NCBI GenBank assembly: GCA_020851255.1
Contig: JADZDA010000106.1
Span: 1-49,689, forward strand
Length of the DNA: 49,689 bases
DNA from: Burkholderiales bacterium
GTDB taxonomy: Bacteria > Pseudomonadota > Gammaproteobacteria > Burkholderiales > Casimicrobiaceae
Direction of reading: 5' to 3'
Shown: positions 5,228 to 13,360 of the stretch, one piece after another
Numbering within the stretch: position 1 is the first letter of the stretch
Layout of the letters: the number at the start of each line of letters is the position of its first letter
Made by a program: the position numbers and the translations under genes
The notes under the pieces: model-generated
The model's input: only the letters and a program-made list of their open reading frames with translations
Told to the model about the DNA's origin: nothing
Database searches by the model: none

Positions 5228-7003
5228 CTACCACCGCCGCACGCCGGCCCCCGACCGCACAGGCACCACCCCCGCCCCGATCATCGCCACGAGCGCGACG
5301 AGCAGCGCGAGCGCCGGCAGCGGCAGCAGCGGCACCGGCACCGCGGCGGGCACGCGCACGGACACCTCGGCCGACGCGGTCTGGTTGCCGGAGTTCGGGT
5401 CGGCGGTCGCGCTGGTCGCGGTGACGAGGTTCACGACGAGCTGGCCGTCGACTTCACGACCGAAGGTGACGTCCAGCCGGAAGATCGCGCTCGCCCCCGC
5501 CGCTAGCGAGGCCACCGTGCAACGGACCACCCCGTTCGCGCCGACCGCGGGCGTCGTGCATGTCGCCGACGGACCGGTGAGCTGCGCGAGCGAGGCGTAG
5601 CGCGCGCCGGCGGGCAGCGGATCGTTGAACGCCGCGTTGACCGCGTCGCTAGGTCCGGCGTTGGCGAGCGTGATCGTGTAACTCGCCGCGCCGGACGCGA
5701 GCGGGGCGTTCGCGCCCTTGCCGATCGACACGTCCGCGCTCTGGACGACCGAGGTGTTCGCGGTCGAATGGTTGTCCTCCCCGTTCGGGTCGAACGTATC
5801 GGCGGCGATCGTCGCGGTGTTTACGATGGTGAGCGCGTTGCGGGTGTTGACCGTCACGGTGAACTGCGTCGTCGCGCCCGAACCGAGGGACGCGAACGTG
5901 CAGCTCACCGTCCCGCCGGCACCCACCGGCGGCGTGGCGCACGTCGCCGCCGGCCCGCTGTCCCTCACGATCGAGACGAACGTGGTCGGCGCAGGCAGCA
6001 CGTCCGACAGGACCGCGTTGATCGCGTTGTCCGGACCCGCGTTGGAGACGATGATCGTGTAGGCGACATCGCTGCCGGCGTTGGCGCTCGCAGGTCCGGT
6101 CTTGGTCACCGAGAGGTCGGTCGACGAGATCGCGGTCGTGGTCGCGCCCTGGCCGTTCTCCTCGGCGGGGTCGTTGTCGCTGGTCGCGGTCGCGACGTTG
6201 TCGAACGTGGTGCCCGCGGGCGTGGCGGCGGGCACGTGGACGACCAGCGTGAAGCTCGCGCTGCCCGGCGGCATCGAGGCGAGCGTGCAGGTGACCGTGC
6301 CGCCGGCGCCGACCGCCGGCGTCGAACAGCTCATCGTCGGGCCGGTGTTCTGCGCGAACGACACGAACGTGAGCGTGCCGGGCAGTGTGTCGGTCAGCAC
6401 GACGTTGGCCGCGCTTCCCGGCCCGGCGTTGAGCAGCGTGATCGTGTAGGTGATGTCGGTGTCCGCGCCGGCCGCGCCCGCCGCGGACTTCTGCACCGAC
6501 AGGTCGGCCGGCGTGAGTCCGCCGGTCACGAGCACCGCGGTCGCGCCGCCGTTGTTCTCGTCGGTCACGTCTTCGAACGACGTGAAGGTCGCGACGTTGG
6601 TGTAGAAGGCGCCGGAGGCGGCTGCCGGAGGCAGGTTGCCGGTGAGCACGAAGGTCACCGTGGCGCCCGCGTCCATCGTGTCGAGCGTGCACTGGATCGC
6701 GCCGCCGCTGCCGACCGCGGGCGTGCCGCAGGACATCGTCGGCCCGGTGGTCTGGGCGAGGCTCACGAACGTCATGTCGAGCGGCAGCGTGTCGTCGAAC
6801 TGGACCAGCGTCGCCGCGTCCGGACCGGTGTTGAGCGCGGTGATGGTCCAGACGACGTTCGCGCCGGGTGCGGCCGTGTCCGGGCCGGTCTTGGCGACGG
6901 TGATGTCGGCCTGTTGCGCGAACGCGGTCGTCGCACCGGCGAACGCGAGCGCGAGCCAGGCGAGCGCGACGCTCGCCGTCGCGTTGACCCGACGACGAAT
7001 CAC
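5228..7003 (-). CDS. Exported DUF11-repeat protein with C-terminal anchor-like tail, 591 aa
   Basis: Surface or secreted protein built mainly of four DUF11 (conserved repeat) domains of about 120-130 residues, each opening with a motif such as ADLSVQK, TDLSVTK or ADVSIGK followed by YTI...NAGP, a D(T/V)LP strand and a Cys pair. An N-terminal signal peptide ends near AGATTAFA. The C-terminus is a PVPLLPLPALALLVALVAMIG hydrophobic segment followed by Arg-rich residues, similar in layout to IPTL-type sorting tails. The GTG start at 7003 overlaps the stop of the upstream beta-helix gene by 4 bp (GTGA), which fixes the start and shows they are one operon. DUF11 proteins are thought to be structural, adhesive wall or surface proteins; the exact role here is unknown. 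Confidence 0.85.
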   Translation of the reverse strand: MIRRRVNATASVALAWLALAFAGATTAFAQQADITVAKTGPDTAAPGANVVWTITALNTGPDAATLVQFDDTLPLDMTFVSLAQTTGPTMSCGTPAVGSGGAIQCTLDTMDAGATVTFVLTGNLPPAAASGAFYTNVATFTSFEDVTDENNGGATAVLVTGGLTPADLSVQKSAAGAAGADTDITYTITLLNAGPGSAANVVLTDTLPGTLTFVSFAQNTGPTMSCSTPAVGAGGTVTCTLASMPPGSASFTLVVHVPAATPAGTTFDNVATATSDNDPAEENGQGATTTAISSTDLSVTKTGPASANAGSDVAYTIIVSNAGPDNAINAVLSDVLPAPTTFVSIVRDSGPAATCATPPVGAGGTVSCTFASLGSGATTQFTVTVNTRNALTIVNTATIAADTFDPNGEDNHSTANTSVVQSADVSIGKGANAPLASGAASYTITLANAGPSDAVNAAFNDPLPAGARYASLAQLTGPSATCTTPAVGANGVVRCTVASLAAGASAIFRLDVTFGREVDGQLVVNLVTATSATADPNSGNQTASAEVSVRVPAAVPVPLLPLPALALLVALVAMIGAGVVPVRSGAGVRRW

Positions 7004-7896
7004 CGCAACGCCGCCGTCGAGACCGAGCAGGCCGCGCCGATGCGGTTGTTGCCGTAGGAGACGAGCACGCCGCCGTTCGCCTTGGTGCAGACGGTCGTGT
7101 TGTCGTCCTGCATCGTCGTGTCCGAGAGCCGCGCCGAGGCGTTCGCGCCGTCGATGACGAGCCCGGTGCCGTTGAAGCCGATCGTCGTGTGGTCGAACGC
7201 GAGCGCCGAGGCGGTACCTCCGGTGACGACCGACGCGCCGGTGGTGTTGTGCGACAGGTTGCCGTTGCGCACCGCGACCTTGGCGTTGGCGAGCAGCTCG
7301 ACGCCGATGCCGCACCTGGTCACCTGCACGCCGTCGAGCGTCGCCTTGATCGCGCCGCCGGCGCCGTTCAGCTTGACGCCGCTGGCCGGGCTGGTGCAGT
7401 TCGTGATCGTGACGTCGGAGAGCGTGACATCGGTCGCCGCGTTCGGCGCGATGTCGACCGCGGCGAACGCGCCGCCGCCCATCATGTTGATCCGCACGTT
7501 CTTGACATGCAACGGGCCGCTGTTGATGTGCCGGATCGCGGCGAGGCCGTTGCCCGGACTCTGGATCGTCAGGTTGCGCAGCGTCACCGCACCGGTCGTG
7601 TTGACGATGACGCCGGTTATTCCGGAGGCGAGGACGCCCGAGAGCTGGCCCGCGCCGTCGATCGTGATCGCCTTGGCGATCGTGAGCCCGCCGAATCCGG
7701 CCGGGTCGAGCACGCTGATCTCGCCGCCGGTCGCGGTCTTGCTGATCGCGCCTGCGAAGGTCTTGCACGGCGCGGTGCGGCTGCACGGGTTGGCGTCATC
7801 GCCGACGCCGGAGACCCAGGTGCGGGTGGCCTGGGCGTGGGCGGCGGAGGAGACGACGGCGAGGGCGGCCGCGGCGAAAAGGGGGACGAGCTTCAT
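7000..7896 (-). CDS. Exported right-handed beta-helix protein, 298 aa
   Basis: Starts MKLVPLFAAAALAVVSSAAHAQ, a clear signal peptide with an AHA cleavage site near residue 21. The mature protein begins with a TRTWVSGVGDDANPCSRTAPCKTFAGAI segment characteristic of pectate-lyase-like beta-helix proteins, followed by coils with alternating hydrophobics and Asn/Gly turns (ITIDGAG, LRNLTIQSPGNG, LSDVTITNC, NLSHNTTG). No polysaccharide-lyase catalytic set was recognised, so it may be structural or adhesive. First gene of a two-gene operon with the DUF11 protein. The ATG at 7896 is chosen because it gives a complete signal peptide. Confidence 0.8.
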   Translation of the reverse strand: MKLVPLFAAAALAVVSSAAHAQATRTWVSGVGDDANPCSRTAPCKTFAGAISKTATGGEISVLDPAGFGGLTIAKAITIDGAGQLSGVLASGITGVIVNTTGAVTLRNLTIQSPGNGLAAIRHINSGPLHVKNVRINMMGGGAFAAVDIAPNAATDVTLSDVTITNCTSPASGVKLNGAGGAIKATLDGVQVTRCGIGVELLANAKVAVRNGNLSHNTTGASVVTGGTASALAFDHTTIGFNGTGLVIDGANASARLSDTTMQDDNTTVCTKANGGVLVSYGNNRIGAACSVSTAALR

Positions 7897-8231
7897 CGGA
7901 ACTCCGGTCGGCGATCGAAGGCGGACGGGCGGGGAAGGGGACGGACGGGTACGAACAAGCGCGGACGGGTGCGTGCGAGTGCGGGCGGATTCGGGCAACG
8001 GACCGAGAGCTGCGGGACGAGCGAACGGACACCCGGAGCGCGAACGCGCGGGGCGATGGCTCCGGCGGCCGCCCCGGCGCTCGGTCGAGTGCCGGCATTG
8101 AATACGGGCAGGGCCGCATTCGTCAACGATTTTCGTTACTATCTCGCCGACCCTTGACCGGTCGGCGCACCTCCATGCCGACCGGTGGTTCGTCACGCCG
8201 GTCGACCATCGCCCCGCCCGAAAGGAAGAGC
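7897..8231. other. Divergent intergenic region, presumed promoters
   Basis: Separates the minus-strand beta-helix gene from the plus-strand DPW-family genes and must carry both promoters. The part near 7910-8000 is G-rich with repeated GGACGGGT-like words; the only AT-rich patch is about 8118-8150 (CAACGATTTTCGTTACTATC), where TACTAT at 8137-8142 could be a -10. AAAGGAAG at 8221-8228 is a good ribosome site for the gene at 8232. No gene seen. Confidence 0.45.
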
Positions 8232-8738
8232 ATGCGCGCAAGCCGAGTCGTCCCGATGTTCCTCGCCGCCATCGCCTTTCCCTGGGTGGCGTCGGCCCAG
8301 ACCGGCAACGCCTCGGGCGGCGGTGGGCACTGCGGCGCCAAGGGGTCGTGCAAGGTGACTATCGACGTCGCCCGAGGCGCGTCGTGCACCGTCGAGTCGA
8401 GCATCGACGTGCGCCCGGACTCGGTCGAGATGGGCCGTGGAGAACGGCGCACCGTCGTCTGGAAGCTGACCGCGCCCGGCTACGAGTTCTGTCCGGCCAA
8501 CGGCGACGGCATCCAGTTCAAGGACGTGGGCCAGGACTTCCAGTTCTACGATCCCCGGGCGACCGACGACGACGACGGCGACGACGACGCGTCGGCCCCG
8601 GCCCGGTGCCGCAAGAGCTTCCGCTGGAAGAACAAGAACGAGGCGCACACCTGGGGCAAGCGCTACGCCTACGTCATCCGGTTCACCGGGCCGAACGGGG
8701 CGGTGTGCGTCAAGGATCCGTGGGTGAGGAACGGGTAG
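8232..8738 (+). CDS. Secreted protein with C-terminal DPWVRNG motif (family member 1), 168 aa
   Basis: Not a family I recognise. A signal peptide (MRASRVVPMFLAAIAFPWVASAQ) precedes a Gly-rich linker and a Cys-containing domain. Notable parts are RRTVVWKLTAPGYEFCPANG, an acidic patch of Asp residues (TDDDDGDDD) that could bind cations, and the end YAYVIRFTGPNGAVCVKDPWVRNG. The last seven residues are nearly the same in the next two genes, so the three are paralogs. A strong ribosome site (AAAGGAAG) precedes the ATG; a longer frame starting at 8154 lacks a signal peptide and is rejected. No lipobox is present, so this member is probably soluble in the periplasm or outside. Confidence 0.75.
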   Translation: MRASRVVPMFLAAIAFPWVASAQTGNASGGGGHCGAKGSCKVTIDVARGASCTVESSIDVRPDSVEMGRGERRTVVWKLTAPGYEFCPANGDGIQFKDVGQDFQFYDPRATDDDDGDDDASAPARCRKSFRWKNKNEAHTWGKRYAYVIRFTGPNGAVCVKDPWVRNG

Positions 8739-8871
8739 GCGGCGCCCGGTCGGGCACGCGCGCGCCCGAACGTCTGGGCGGGCGGGCTGTTGCGAACAAC
8801 GTGCCGCGCGCGCAGACTTCGGAGCGGCTATCGTCTCGCGCCCGTCTACTCTGTCAGGGAGGGAGTCCGCC

Positions 8872-9420
8872 ATGCGCAGACTTTCCATCGCCGCAGTCGT
8901 CACCGCTGTGCTCACGCTCGGATGCACCGACCCTGCCAACGTCGACCCCGGCGGCTACGCGTTTGGCGAATCGAAGTGGATTGGTTGCAATACCGCGGAC
9001 ATTCCCCCCGGGGGACCCGCCCCCGGCCAGATGAAACGTTGCGTAGTGACGGTCGACGCCAGGATCCGCAACAACAAGTGCGAGACGTCGAACGCGTGGG
9101 TCACGCCCTCTCAGCTCTCGCTCGACAATAGAATGCAGGCGAAGATCGTCTGGGTTCTCGACAACAAGTTCATGTTTTGCCCGCGCAAGCGCGACGGCGC
9201 CTACCTGAAGGGGACCGACCCGAAGCGCCAGTTCAGCGGCTGGGACTACGAGGATGGCGACCACGGATCGCTGCCGGACGGGTGCCGCAGGAAGTACGTG
9301 GTCACCAACGCCAACACCGCGGACTCGTCGCTCGACGTCTTCAAGTACAACCTGCAGTTCCGATTGGTCGAGAATCCCGACAAGGTCTGCGAGTTGGACC
9401 CCTGGATCCGCAACGGCTGA
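8872..9420 (+). CDS. Lipoprotein with C-terminal DPWIRNG motif (family member 2), 182 aa
   Basis: A lipoprotein signal with lipobox LTLGC (lipidated Cys18) precedes a 160-residue domain of no known family. It shares with the previous gene the order W..L-x-x-x-(Y/F)-x-F-C-P in KIVWVLDNKFMFCPRK, a late CRRKY Cys, the strand FKYNLQFRLVENPDKVCELD and the terminal DPWIRNG. An excellent Shine-Dalgarno run (AGGGAGGGA, 8856-8864) sets the start. There are several Cys that could form disulfides outside the cytoplasm. The 133-bp gap from the first gene may hold its own promoter. Function unknown; the conserved C-terminus suggests a functional surface or a processing/sorting signal. Confidence 0.78.
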   Translation: MRRLSIAAVVTAVLTLGCTDPANVDPGGYAFGESKWIGCNTADIPPGGPAPGQMKRCVVTVDARIRNNKCETSNAWVTPSQLSLDNRMQAKIVWVLDNKFMFCPRKRDGAYLKGTDPKRQFSGWDYEDGDHGSLPDGCRRKYVVTNANTADSSLDVFKYNLQFRLVENPDKVCELDPWIRNG

Positions 9421-9439
9421 ACGAGGGCGCGCCGACTTC

Positions 9440-9871
9440 ATGAATCCGTTCCGCCGCCTCTCGCTCGCAGCTGCCGGCGCCCTCGCCCTCGCCGCCTGCG
9501 CGCCGCACCCGATCGCGCCCGAAGACGGCCCGACGATCCGGATCAACCCGAACGAACCGGTCGTCGAGGTGCTCTCCGGCGACGTGATCGTCGTCGACCA
9601 GGACCCGATCTACATCCGCGGCAACGCGCCGGACAAGAGCATCACGTGGCAGCTCACCGCCGCCGCGCGCCGCGACTGGGTCCTGGTGTCGGTGAACATC
9701 GGCGCGAACCGGAGCGGGCAGAATCCGTTCCGCTGCCGCGCGCAGAACGAGTTCCGGTTCCGCTGCGACAACGACGGCCTGCGCGGCGACTACAAGTACA
9801 CGATCACCGTCAGGCACAGGCAGCAAGGGCGGACGTTCACCTCGCCCGACCCTTGGATCCGCAACGGCTGA
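9440..9871 (+). CDS. Lipoprotein with C-terminal DPWIRNG motif (family member 3), 143 aa
   Basis: The N-terminus MNPFRRLSLAAAGALALAAC has a lipobox LAAC (Cys20). The mature part is shorter than its paralogs: PTIRINPNEP, DVIVVDQDPIYIRG, SITWQLTAAARRDW, then FRCRAQNEFRFRC and GDYKYTITVRHRQQG, ending SPDPWIRNG. It has lost the Cys that precedes DPW in the other two members. It starts 19 bp after the stop of member 2, so the two lipoproteins are one transcript. The IxWxLT strand and the C-terminal end support common ancestry. It ends 19 bp from the convergent cyclase gene. Confidence 0.75.
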   Translation: MNPFRRLSLAAAGALALAACAPHPIAPEDGPTIRINPNEPVVEVLSGDVIVVDQDPIYIRGNAPDKSITWQLTAAARRDWVLVSVNIGANRSGQNPFRCRAQNEFRFRCDNDGLRGDYKYTITVRHRQQGRTFTSPDPWIRNG

Positions 9872-9890
9872 GTATCCCGGGCGGGCGCGG

Positions 9891-12632
9891 TCACGCCGTC
9901 CCGCCCGCGAGCCAGCGTCGCGCCTCGTCGACCGCCTGCTCGTAGGCGAGCGCGCGGCCCTCGCGCTCGGCGGCGTCGAAACGCGACCCCAGTGCCACAC
10001 GCGCGCGATCGACCCAGGGCAGCACGAAGGCCGAGTCGGCGGGATCGCGCTGATAGCCGATCGCCGCGCCCTGCGCCTCGGCCACGCCCCAGAACCGCGC
10101 CGCGACACCCCACTCCTCGCGCCAGGCGCCCAGCGCGGTCGCGGTGTCGAACGCGCCCTGCGCGACCGGCTTGCTGCCGATCTCCTGCGCGATGGTCACG
10201 ACCTCGGCGAGCAGCTCGCGGGCACGACTGCCGGCGTCGCGCGCGATCGAGACCATCGCGAGGTTGATGAGCCCGATCGCCGTGCTCTCGCGGTCGCCCA
10301 GCTCGCGCGCCAGTTCCACGACCTCGACGAACAGCGGCTCGGCGGGCTCGTACTGGTTCTCCATCCGGTGGATCTGCGCGAGTCCGTTGATCGCGCCGGC
10401 GAGCTCACGGCGGTCGTTCAGTTCCCGGGCGAGCGCCGCGGCCTCTTCGAGGTAGCGACGCGCCCCGGCGAGATCGCCACGTCCCGCCGCGGCCATCGCG
10501 AGGGGCTGCAACGTTGCGGCGACACGCAGCGGATCGTCGATCTCTCGGGCGATGTCGAGACTCTCGCCCAGCTCCCGCTGCGCCTCTTCGTAGCGCCCCA
10601 TGAAACAGTCGAGCTGACCCGCCTGGAACAGCACGCGCGAGCGGTCGAGCGTGCGCGACGGGGCGCCGGGACGTGCGAGCGCGGTCGCGGCCATCCGCCT
10701 GCCCAGCGCCAGCAGGCCCCGCGCGTAGATGTACGGCGACAGCGCGTGACAAAGCCGCAGGCCGAGCGCGCCGCCCTGCGCCGACCGGTCGCACCAGGCG
10801 TGCGCGGCGAGCAGGTTCTCGCGCTCGACGTCGAGTCGCGCGAGCCACGTGCCCTGCTCGTGGCCGGCGAGCGCGGGCCGCGCGTCCTCGGCGAGGCCGA
10901 GGTAGTGCACGAGGTGGCGGTCGCGCACGGTCTCCACTTCGCCCGACGCATCGAGCCGTTCGCGCGCGTACTCGCGCACGGTCTCGAGCATGCCGTAGCG
11001 CGCCGCCTGCACGTCGCTCGCGACGTTCGCCTTCGGGTCCGCCTCGCCCGCCTCGTCCAGACGCGAACGTGCGTACTCGCGCACCGTCTCGAGCATCCGG
11101 TAGCGTCCGCCGTGGGTGTCGAGCGCGACCAGCGACTTGTCGACCAGGTGCGTCTGCAGATCGAGCACGTCCTCGCGCTCGATCGCGCCGCCCGAGGCGA
11201 CCGCCTCGGCCGCCTCCAGCGTCCACCCCCCGGCGAACACGGACAGGCGGCGCAGCAGCGCGCGTTCGGCCTCGTTCAGCAGATCGTAGCTCCAGTCGAT
11301 CAGCGCGCGCAGCGTCTGCTGGCGCGGCAGCGCGGTCTGGTCGCCGCCGGCGAGCAGCCGGAACCGGTCCGAAAGACGCGTGGCGATCGCCTCGACCGGG
11401 AGCGCTCGCACGCGCGCGGCGGCGAGTTCGATCGCGAGCGGGATGCCGTCCAGGCGCCGGCAGATGTCGGCGATCGCGCCGGCGTTGCGCGCGGTCACGC
11501 GGAACGCCGGCTGCACCGCGGTCGCGCGTTCGACGAACAGCCGCGTCGACTCGTAGTGGGGCAGCGCGTCGGGCGTCAGCGCGCGCGTCGCGTCGGGCAC
11601 CGAGAGCGCCGGCACCGGATAGCTCGTCTCGCCCCCGACGTGCAGCAGCTCGCGGCTCGCGGCGAGCACGCGCACGCGCGCGGCGTTGCGCAGGAGCTGC
11701 GACGCGAGCTCGGCGCACGCGTGCAGCAGGTGCTCGCAGTTGTCGAGCACGACCAGCGCGCGCCGGTCCTTGAGATGCTTGATCACCGCCTCGATCACCG
11801 GACGGCCGGCTTCCTCGGTGACGCCCAGCACCGATGCGAGCGCCTGCGGCACGAGCTGCGGGTCGGCGAGCGGCGCCAGGTCGACGAACCACACGCCGTC
11901 GGCGTGGTCGTCCATCACCTCGGCGGCGACATGCAGCGCGATGCGCGTCTTGCCGATTCCGCCGGGCCCGAGCAGCGTGAGGAGCCGCGAGGTGCCCAGC
12001 ATCCGCTTGACCTCGGCCAGCTCGCGCTCGCGCCCGACGAGCGAGGTGAGCTGCTGCGGCAGGTTGTTCGGCGTCGCCTCGAGCGAACGCAGCGCCGGAA
12101 ACGTGCGCTTGAGCTTGGGATGCGCGACCTGGTAGAGCCGCTCGGGGCTGGTCAGGTCGCGCAACCGCACCTCGCCCAGGTCGACGAGCTCGAGGTCGCG
12201 CGGCAGCCGGTCTGCGACCAGATCGGCGGCTGCGTGCGAGACCAGGATCTGGCCGCCGTGCGCGGAGCTCATGATCCGCGCGGCGCGATTGACCGTCGAT
12301 CCGTAGTAATCGTGGTCGCGCGCGGTGACCGCGCCGGCGTGGATGCCCGAGCGGATCTTGAGCGGGAAACCGCCGGTCGACGCCGGATCGACGAGCGCGA
12401 GCTGGACCTCGACGATCGCGCCGATCGCCGCCAGCGGATCGTCGAAATGCGCGTGCACGCCGTCACCCAGCATCTTGACGACGGTGCCGTCGTGCCGCTC
12501 GACCGCACCGCGGATGATCGCGTCGTGGCGCGCCAGGGCCGGCCCCATCCGGTCGGGGGCGGTTTCCCACAGACGCGAGCTGCCCTCGATGTCCGTGAAA
12601 AGGAACGTGGCGATGCCGGGCGAATCGTGCAT
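9891..12632 (-). CDS. Class III cyclase / NB-ARC ATPase / TPR regulator, 913 aa
   Basis: A three-part signalling protein. Residues 1-170 are a class III nucleotidyl cyclase domain with FLFTDIEGSSRLW (metal Asp14), KMLGDG (Asp58) and VNRAARI (Asn115, Arg119), so catalytic residues appear kept. Residues about 195-560 are an NTPase of the NB-ARC/STAND kind: GPGGIGKT Walker A at 222-229, RALVVLDNCEHLL Walker B, GIPLAIELAAARVRAL. The rest is TPR-like helical repeats (RYEEAQRELGESLDIARE, GDLAGARRYLEEAA). Such proteins are predicted sensors in which ligand or NTP state controls cyclic nucleotide synthesis. The ATG at 12632 gives the normal cyclase N-terminus. An internal duplication of 35 residues (RY-MLETVREYAR-RLD twice, about 510-565) is unusual. 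A TATACT box lies just upstream. Confidence 0.88.
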   Translation of the reverse strand: MHDSPGIATFLFTDIEGSSRLWETAPDRMGPALARHDAIIRGAVERHDGTVVKMLGDGVHAHFDDPLAAIGAIVEVQLALVDPASTGGFPLKIRSGIHAGAVTARDHDYYGSTVNRAARIMSSAHGGQILVSHAAADLVADRLPRDLELVDLGEVRLRDLTSPERLYQVAHPKLKRTFPALRSLEATPNNLPQQLTSLVGRERELAEVKRMLGTSRLLTLLGPGGIGKTRIALHVAAEVMDDHADGVWFVDLAPLADPQLVPQALASVLGVTEEAGRPVIEAVIKHLKDRRALVVLDNCEHLLHACAELASQLLRNAARVRVLAASRELLHVGGETSYPVPALSVPDATRALTPDALPHYESTRLFVERATAVQPAFRVTARNAGAIADICRRLDGIPLAIELAAARVRALPVEAIATRLSDRFRLLAGGDQTALPRQQTLRALIDWSYDLLNEAERALLRRLSVFAGGWTLEAAEAVASGGAIEREDVLDLQTHLVDKSLVALDTHGGRYRMLETVREYARSRLDEAGEADPKANVASDVQAARYGMLETVREYARERLDASGEVETVRDRHLVHYLGLAEDARPALAGHEQGTWLARLDVERENLLAAHAWCDRSAQGGALGLRLCHALSPYIYARGLLALGRRMAATALARPGAPSRTLDRSRVLFQAGQLDCFMGRYEEAQRELGESLDIAREIDDPLRVAATLQPLAMAAAGRGDLAGARRYLEEAAALARELNDRRELAGAINGLAQIHRMENQYEPAEPLFVEVVELARELGDRESTAIGLINLAMVSIARDAGSRARELLAEVVTIAQEIGSKPVAQGAFDTATALGAWREEWGVAARFWGVAEAQGAAIGYQRDPADSAFVLPWVDRARVALGSRFDAAEREGRALAYEQAVDEARRWLAGGTA

Positions 12633-12662
12633 CGGGCGCCAGGGCGGGCGAGGGAACGGGGC

Positions 12663-12668
12663 AGTATA
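12663..12668 (-). promoter_or_regulatory. Candidate -10 box of the cyclase regulator gene
   Basis: TATACT on the minus strand, 31 bp upstream of the chosen ATG, stands out in very GC-rich DNA. No convincing -35 is visible 16-18 bp further upstream. The 160-bp gap to the divergent gene at 12793 otherwise holds nothing I recognise. Confidence 0.4.
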
Positions 12669-12792
12669 GCGGCGGCCGGGCGGCCGCGCCCGAGTGCGCG
12701 CCGCGGAGGCCCGGCGCCTTGCCCGCGGGGCGTTCGACCCCGACAATGTCCTCATCGGGCGCCCGGGCGCCGTTCGCGACACGGTGACGACG

Positions 12793-13266
12793 ATGAAAAA
12801 AGCCGACCTGGAGAAGTTCCTCGCCAAGAAGGTCGAGGGCGCGATGCGCCGCGAGCAGCACTCGGACCGCTACGGCGCAGGATCGGCGCAGGTGCACGAC
12901 CGGCGCGAGCAGCGCATGGCCGAGCAGGCGGCCGGGCTCGTGCCCTACGCGGTCAAGCTGCCGCAATCGCTGGTGACGACGCTGCAGGCGCTCGCGCAGG
13001 CGCGGGCCGCGTCGCTCAACGACATCACGGCGGAGCTGTTGCGCAAGGCGCTGGGCGAATCGGGCGGTGCGGACAAGGCCTCGCCTGCGACAGCGGCAAC
13101 GGAACCCGTTGCAGCGAAGGCGGCATCGCCGAAGGCGGAAGGTACGGCCAGGGCGGCGACCGGCAAGGAACCCGCCGCCAGGGCACCCACCGCAAAGGCA
13201 CCCACAGCCACGGCACCCGCCGCAAAGGCGCCCGCCAAACCGGTCGCGAAGAAGACGCCGAAGTAG
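12793..13266 (+). CDS. Hypothetical protein with ribbon-helix-helix-like centre and Lys/Ala/Pro-rich tail, 157 aa
   Basis: Three parts can be seen. Residues 1-45 are charged (MKKADLEKFLAKKVEGAMRR). Residues about 50-88 (YAVKLPQSLVTTLQALAQAR then SLNDITAELLRKAL) have the strand-helix-turn-helix pattern of ribbon-helix-helix proteins. Residues 90-157 are a low-complexity tail of KAP, TAKAP and AKAPA units, like histone-H1-type tails of bacterial nucleoid proteins. The tail DNA is made of imperfect 15-bp repeats (13183-13240), so its length may vary between strains. I infer a DNA-binding or nucleoid-associated role, but no named family was recognised. ATG 12793 was chosen over upstream frame because the conserved-looking part starts there. 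Confidence 0.6.
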   Translation: MKKADLEKFLAKKVEGAMRREQHSDRYGAGSAQVHDRREQRMAEQAAGLVPYAVKLPQSLVTTLQALAQARAASLNDITAELLRKALGESGGADKASPATAATEPVAAKAASPKAEGTARAATGKEPAARAPTAKAPTATAPAAKAPAKPVAKKTPK

Positions 13267-13360
13267 CGCGCCGGTAGCGCGCGAAATGCCCGACTCCCTG
13301 GGTATCGGCGCCGTCGAATTGGGCGTATCGTCCCCCGGTCCAGGGCACGGAGGCAGCGCC

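Noticed and set aside
4281-5600. A 439-codon plus-strand frame starting between the vapBC loci
   Set aside because: Arg/Pro-rich, runs in a different frame through the vapBC remnants and opposite the DUF11 gene; no motif.
10368-13277. A 969-codon plus-strand frame opposite the cyclase regulator
   Set aside because: Arg/Gln/Glu-rich with no family signature, while the minus-strand frame has complete cyclase and Walker motifs.
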